NCBI GenBank assembly: GCA_035048495.1
Contig: CM068544.1
Coordinates: 11,154,138-11,218,137 of the forward strand
Direction of reading: 5' to 3'
Origin: Euptelea pleiosperma
Lineage: Eukaryota; Streptophyta; Magnoliopsida; Ranunculales; Eupteleaceae
Length of the DNA stretch: 64,000 nucleotides
In this document: piece after piece, positions 58,341-64,000 of the stretch
How positions within the stretch are numbered: position 1 is the first letter of the stretch
Layout of the letters: each line of letters opens with the position of its first letter
The notes under the pieces: model-generated
The model's input: only the letters and a program-made list of their open reading frames with translations
Database searches by the model: none
What the model was told of the DNA's origin: nothing
Translations under genes and position numbers: made by a program

Positions 58341-60466
58341 ATATAACAAAAATGATAAAGAACATAGTCATCCGTTATAGGTACGAAATAGACTATGGCC
58401 AAACCCATAATGGTGGCCCAAAATAAAGATCAATCCAATAAGAATAAAGTAAATGTTGTTGAAATTAATTTATAATGAGTATCAACAATTACCTAATGAA
58501 AGAAAAACAAAACCTTGTAGAAAAATAAGTATATGATGGATCAAACACACTTACCTCAAGGTTTCTTGAACTTTAATGAAGAATTCTTGAATTGCTTGAA
58601 AAGTCCCTTCTTTGTTTATCTTTTGCTCCCAAAGTGATATATGTTTATAAGAGAAGGGAGATAAACACTATCATAGGGTTTGGTGATGATTGGAGACGAA
58701 GATGTGATGTTAATGGTGGAAGAGTGTAAATGAAGGCTTGAGTTTTAGGTTAAAGATTAAGTGTAGAGAATAATGGAGGAAAAGAGCTTAAATAAAATAG
58801 AAGGTAAATGAAGGAATAGGTCTCATAAGGATTAGGGTTAAGTAATTTTCGTAACTCTCTTAGGGTTGACTTTTTCAACCCTCTAAAACTTATATTTCAT
58901 AATACTAATAGATTAAAAATGGGGCCAAGGCTCATATATATCGACTAGGCTTTATTTAAGAATATTATAAAGCCCAAAAGGCCTCTAAATTGGCCATACG
59001 AGCCCACCCAACAATCATAACACAAATAATCATTTATTGATTCAATTAAACTATATTATATAATTTAAAAATTCATACAATAAGGTATTGACACATGTCA
59101 CACACATAAATCATAAAAATGTTCAAAACTCTAGAAAAATGTCAAATGACATTGGAATGACCCGAAAGTGATTCGCGGGTCCCACACACCTATTAAATAA
59201 ATAAAATATAATAAAATATTATTTAAAAAAAATATAAGAATGGTAGGAAAGTTTAAAAAATTATGAAAATACTATTTTGTCAAAATCTCCCAAAATCTTC
59301 GACTAGAGTTTTCATGTCTCAGAAAAGGATTCAAATTTCACAGATAAGTTGGTAAGGATAAAATAGGAATATTTTTGGTGTCTCGGGCCCACAAAATAAT
59401 TTTTTTTATAAAAGTTCTGGAATGTTAGTTGCGGCAAGAAAAAGTCCCCTACAAGTTATGGTTCATTATTTTTAGCAAGAATTTAGCCCTAAATTGCGAG
59501 TTTCAAAAATAGTAAGTTTTTCAAAGTTGTCAGAATGAAACCATATTAAATATACATACTCATACATGATATTAAATAATAATAAGAGTCTGAAAAAGGT
59601 TTAGGTTTGATGAATTTACCATAATACCCTAGAACGAAAGTTCAAGGTATTACAGTGCATGGTATGATATCATACTATACAAGTTTTTTAACCAAGGTAT
59701 GCATCTCAATCATATAATAAGGATGACATAAATATGAGGGTGAATGCAAGTGAGTACGGGATGCCAATGCAACTAGTACCTATACCACATAGGGTCTCCA
59801 TCTCCTTCCCGCACTAGGAGCGGTCTCATCGACCCATCTGCAGGATATAATAATGTCTGGGGCCTTTCACCTTAGGGTACCGAACCCTGATTAATTGATA
59901 AAACTAATATAAACGTATATAATATACCTCAACCCCGTTCCCTTATACACCCCTTATATGAAATGACATGATGATCATGGTATGACAACAAGATGGTACT
60001 AGGGTTACATTGCATAAGCACACATGTATTTAACATTTAAATAAGAATATAAAATGAACACATGATCATCAAGAATAATAATATGGGAACAAACTAAGGT
60101 AAACAACATGAATAACATGTAAACGATCATTGAAGATCACGATCAACATTGATGAATAATATAAGTGAAAATCGCAAGAGAATCCAATACTCCATGGCCG
60201 AACCCTATTAGGGATCTATGACACAAGGTCGAACCCTAAATAGGGATCCAAGACACTTGGCCGAACCCTATGAGGGATCCAAGACAAATGAATGGGATCC
60301 TCATGCATACAAGTATAGGTCAGACCATCTAGGGTTTAGTCAAACAACAAGGGCTAAACCATTTAATAGTCAATAAGTCATGACTGGACTACTAAGGGTT
60401 CCCAAGGCCATTAATCGTCCAAAATTCAAGAAATAAGTTTTAAAAAAAAAAATATTTTCTTGTAAA

Positions 60467-61900
60467 AATCATAACTAAATAATTATTAATTAGAAAAATA
60501 TAAACTTAATGGATTTAAAAACTAAATTCATAGAGGTTTTTAGGAAAAAAAAATATTCAGATTCAAAATATAGGTCGAAACCCTTAATTAATAGGGCCGG
60601 ATAGAATCTGAAATCTTGGATTTTACAGAAAAGTCCCGCACATTTGAAAAATCATAACTTAATCAATACAAATTAAAAAATATAAACTTAAAGGTTATAG
60701 AAACTAGATTTCCAAAAATATTTATAAAAAATAAATAAAAAAATATTCATATTCAAAATATAGGTCAAAACCCTTAATGAAGTGGGACGGACAGAATCTA
60801 AAATTCTGTGTTTTACAGAAAAGTCAAGCACATTTGAAAAATTATAACTTAATCAATACAAATTAGAAAAATATAAATTTAAAGGTTCTAGAAACTAGAT
60901 TGATAGAGGTATTTTGAAAAATAATTAGAAAAATATTCAGGTTAAAAATATAGATCGAAATCCTAAGTGAAGTGGATCATGCAACATCTGAAATTTTGGG
61001 TTTTACAGAAAAGTCCAGCACGTTTGAAAAATCATAACTTAATTAATACAAATCAGAAAAATACAACCTTAAAGGTTCTAGAAACTAGATTAATATAAGT
61101 ATCTAAGAAAAATAATTAGAAAAATATTTAGTTAAACCTATAGATCAAAATCCCAAGTGAAGTGGACCATATAAAATCTAGAATTCTGGGTTTTTTTGTT
61201 AAAGTCTAACAAATTAGAAAAATCATAACTTAATCAATACAAATGAGAAAAATACTAACTTGAAGGTTCTAGAAACTAGATTGATAGAGACATCTATGAA
61301 AAATAATTAGAAAAATATTTAGGTTAAAAATATAGATCAAAATCTCAAGTGAAGTGGACCATGTAAAATCTGGAATTCTAGGTTTTTTGTTAAATTCCGA
61401 CAACTTAGAAAAAGCATAACTTAATCAATACAAATCAGAAAAATATAAACTTAAAGGTTCTAAAAACTAGATTGATAGATGTATCTATGAAAAATAATTA
61501 GAAAAATATTTAGATTAAAACTATAAAAAAAAATCCCAAGTGAATTCGACAGTGTAAAATCTGAAATTCTGAGTTTTTTGTTAAAGTCCAACAACTTAGA
61601 AAAATCATAACTTAATCAATACAAATCATAAAAATATAAACTTAAAGGTTCTAGAAACTAGATTGATAGAGGTATCTATGAAAAATGATTAGAAAAATAT
61701 TTAGATTAAAAATATAGATTTAAATCCCAAGTGAAGTAGATCGTGTAAAATTTAAAATTCTGAGTTTTTTGTTAAAGTCTAAGAACTTAGAAAAATCATA
61801 ACTTAATCAATATAAATTAGAAAAATATAAACTAAATGGTTTTGAAAAATATATTCATAGAGACATTTAGAAAAATAATTATAAAAATATTTAAATCATA
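60467..61900. repeat. 190-bp tandem array inside B5
   Basis: ATAACTTAATCAAT-type motifs start units at 60467, 60657, 60847, 61037, 61228, 61418, 61610 and 61801, with spacings of 190-192 bp. This is the longest and most regular of the B arrays. Directly after it, B5 lacks a segment of 5'-leader sequence present in the other B LTRs. Confidence 0.9.
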
Positions 61901-62832
61901 AAAATACAACAAAAATTATAAAGATTTAGAGTTTTCATAAATAGGTTTAGGGAAGGATTGGGGTTTCTATATTAGTGAAATTCGTAACTATCAAAGGGAT
62001 GACTTTTTCAACCCTCAAAAACTTATATTTTACATTACTAATGGGTTAAAAATGGGCCCAAGGCCCATATATATCAACTAGGCTCATTGAAGATTATTAT
62101 TAAGCATAAAAGCCTCTAAATTGGCCATACGGGCCTACCCAACAATTATAACACAAATAATTATATATTAATTCAATTAAACTATATTATATAATTTAAA
62201 AGTGCATATAATAAGGTATTGACACATGTCACACACACAAATTACATAAAAGTAGTCTAAATACATAAAAATCATAAAAAATGTTCAAAGCACCGGAAAA
62301 GTGTCAAGTGACATCGAAATGACCCAAAAGTGATTCGCGAGTCCCACACTCCTTTTAAATAAATAAAATATAATTAAATATTATTTTTAAAAATATAAGA
62401 ATGATAGAAAAGTTTAAAAATTATAAAAATATTATTTTTGTCAAAATCTCCTGAAATCTCCCGTTAAGATTTTTATGTCTAAAGAAAGGTTCCAAATTTC
62501 ACAGGTAATTTGGTAATGATAAAATATGAATATTTTTTTTGTCTCGGGCCAACAAAATAATTTTTTTATAAAAGTTCTAAAATGTTAGCTGAGAAAAAAA
62601 AAAGTCCCTTGCAAGTTATAGTTTATTATTTTTAGTAAGAAATTTAGCCCTAAAGAGCGAGTTTTAAAAATAGTAGGTTTTCAAAGTTGTCAAAATAAAA
62701 TCAAATTAAATACACATACTCAAGCATGATATTAAACTATAAAAATAATAATAGAAGTTTGAAAAAATTTCAGATTTTCATTATTAGGTGAATTTATCGT
62801 AATACCCTAGAACGAAAGTTCAGGGTATTACA

Positions 62833-63655
62833 ATCTACACCTCTTAAAGAAAACTTCGTCCTCGAAATTCGAACCCCGTTAAAGAAATTCTCAACCTAGT
62901 CTGTCAAATCTGATTAGTCAACTAATCATTTTAGCCAAACCTAATTAGATTGGTTGACAAACTTTATAGCTACACACAGTCAGATTGGCCAACTTAATCA
63001 ATATAGTAAACCTAGTCAAACTGGTCATCTACACCAATCTAGTCCAATCTAGGCAAGTTAGTCATCTACGTCTAGTCAACTTAACTATGCTGGTCAAACT
63101 AGTCAATATAGTCAACCTTAGTTAAATTGGTGAACTTGATCAATCTAATCAACCTAATCAGTTGGTAAAACTAATCAATCTATCTTCCAGTCAACTGGTC
63201 ATACTAGTCAACTGGCCTACTAGTCAAAATAGTCAGACTGTCGAATTAAGATCATCTGAGGATATAATTCTGTCAACATACCATTCTGTCACGATCTTCT
63301 TAAAAGGTATGACAGTGTTAGGTTTGCGACATAGTCAAGCATAATTTAGAATCAAGTATTATAATAATATACTTACAAACAATAGTACATAATCACTATT
63401 TATAAGTATTACAAACAATTAGAGTGCTTTAAGTTATAGTATTTCTAAGTGTCTCTAATGTATACTAAAATATCACAGTCTCCATAACAAGAATGGACAC
63501 ATTAATCAGATCCCCTAATGGTCTCCATTACACGGGTCCCTAGGGTAATCTACTGACTGTGTTCTAATACCATTCTATCCTACACAACTCAATTATGCAT
63601 AGACCCATTACACACAAATCCCTAGGTGTCTGAAGCCTGTGCTCTGATACCACTC
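62833..63655 (-). other. Residual internal region of the minus-strand element
   Basis: Only 823 bp. Next to the left LTR, the minus strand reads a purine tract and TTTCGAGGACGAA; translated on the minus strand this gives a short tail, FEFRGRSFL and stop, compatible with the end of a chromovirus pol. The centre (about 62910-63250) is made of degenerate TAGTCAAC-type words. Next to the right LTR is the primer-binding site. No gag or pol domain remains. Confidence 0.75.
63641..63652 (-). promoter_or_regulatory. Primer-binding site, initiator tRNA-Met type
   Basis: GCTCTGATACCA on the plus strand is TGGTATCAGAGC on the minus strand, the classic plant initiator tRNA-Met site, 3 bp from the LTR at 63656. 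A degenerate second copy (GTTCTAATACCA) lies about 80 bp away, near 63560, in a local duplication. Confidence 0.9.
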
Positions 63656-64000
63656 TGTCATGCCCTGAATCCGGATACCCAGATACGACCCAAAAATCTG
63701 TGGATCGACCGTACCCGAACCTAGAGGTGATCCATTAATGTCCCCTAGTGGTCCAATTAAGTAAATTAGACTACTAAGGTTCATTCGAAAACCCACTAAG
63801 TAAACAAAAAGTCTAGACGTAGAAAACAAATAATTCAAATAATTCAATCAATCAACTAAGTATGGAGAGATAGAGGTGAGAACATGCTCTTAATCAAAGG
63901 ACTACATGCCCGTGAAAATAAATAAGTAATGTTTTAAAACAATCAAAATAAAGTCTTCTAAAGTGTAGGGATCGACTTCCAATCGCCGATCTCCTCGAAT
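63656..64000 (-). repeat. 5' LTR of the minus-strand element (partial)
   Basis: Starts TGTCATGCCCTG on the plus strand and matches the first 345 bp of B5 and B4 in the same orientation. It continues past the window. Confidence 0.9.

Larger units (their letters stand above)
37464..59654 (-). mobile_element. Solo chromovirus-like LTR B4, interrupted by B3 and the intact Athila element
   Basis: Starts TGTCACGCCCCG and ends AAGGTATTACA on the plus strand. Pieces: 37464-38045, 41678-42204, 57161-59654. The net length without insertions is about 3.6 kb. Flanks GTGTA (37459-37463) and GTGCA (59655-59659) are a TSD with one transition. It lies in the same orientation as its host B5. It contains a 20-bp perfect palindrome at 37940-37959 and about five 190-bp units between 57337 and 58340. 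Confidence 0.9.
33955..62832 (-). repeat. LTR B5, interrupted by B2 and B4
   Basis: Starts TGTCATGCCCCG and ends GGGTATTACA on the plus strand, the reverse complement of TGTAATACCC...GTGACA. Pieces: 33955-34360, about 37390-37463, and 59655-62832. Removing the insertions leaves about 3.65 kb, in line with the other B LTRs. It carries the best-preserved 190-bp tandem array (60467-61900). Confidence 0.9.
33955..64000 (-). mobile_element. Minus-strand chromovirus-like element, internally deleted
   Basis: Left LTR (3' LTR of the element) is B5, 33955-62832, with insertions. Internal DNA is 62833-63655. The right LTR (5' LTR) begins at 63656 and runs out of the window. Read on the minus strand, the 5' LTR is followed after 3 bases by TGGTATCAGAGC, the initiator tRNA-Met primer-binding site. 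The 3' LTR is preceded by a purine-rich AAGAGGTGTAGAT, next to TTTCGAGGACGAA, the usual context at the end of pol in Tekay/Del-like chromoviruses. Only 823 bp separate the LTRs, so gag and pol are gone. The left flank is CACTC; the matching TSD would lie beyond the window. Confidence 0.85.

Overview
This window is repeat-dense plant nuclear DNA. I see no host gene, rRNA, tRNA gene or CRISPR array. It is almost entirely LTR retrotransposons inserted into one another. The evidence for a flowering plant is the superfamilies present (Ty1/copia, a Ty3/gypsy Athila-type family, and a Ty3/gypsy chromovirus-like family), LTRs of about 3 to 3.7 kb, and primer-binding sites matching plant tRNA-Asp and initiator tRNA-Met. 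The species cannot be named from the sequence. Nearly every element border could be placed to the base because 5-bp target-site duplications (TSDs) survive.

Left third (1-27975): an old Athila-family LTR ('A0') begins about 59 bp before the window. It is split into four pieces by three later insertions. (1) A defective Ty1/copia element (282-9217, TSD AGTAC), itself broken by a solo A-family LTR (1840-4677, TSD CCTAT). (2) A solo A-family LTR (9955-12809, TSD CATAT). (3) A three-LTR, two-internal-region tandem element without coding capacity (13926-27482, TSD CTTCT).

Middle (27976-33954): non-LTR flanking DNA with a tandem array of about 153-bp units. Each unit holds a 13-bp inverted repeat. 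The array is interrupted by a solo chromovirus-like LTR, B1 (28379-32125, TSD AGACT).

Right half (33955-64000): a minus-strand chromovirus-like element with only 823 bp of internal DNA (62833-63655). Its left LTR, B5 (33955-62832), is broken by solo LTR B2 (34361-37389) and by a minus-strand solo LTR, B4 (37464-59654). B4 is in turn broken by solo LTR B3 (38046-41672, TSD ATGCC) and by the youngest insertion, a complete Athila-type element (42205-57155, TSD GGGTG). The two LTRs of that element look identical apart from a 3-bp poly-A length difference, and it carries one intact gag-pol frame (46683-52448).

How the parts relate: the intact Athila element is a plausible source of enzymes for the non-coding tandem element. 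That element keeps the same LTR ends, primer-binding site, 3' untranslated region and polypurine tract but has lost gag and pol. The less expected signals are structural: a recurring palindrome in all A-family LTRs, intron-like donor/acceptor pairs inside LTRs of both gypsy families, two RNA hairpins with compensatory changes, the hairpin-bearing 153-bp array, and a 190-bp tandem array whose copy number sets the length of the B LTRs.
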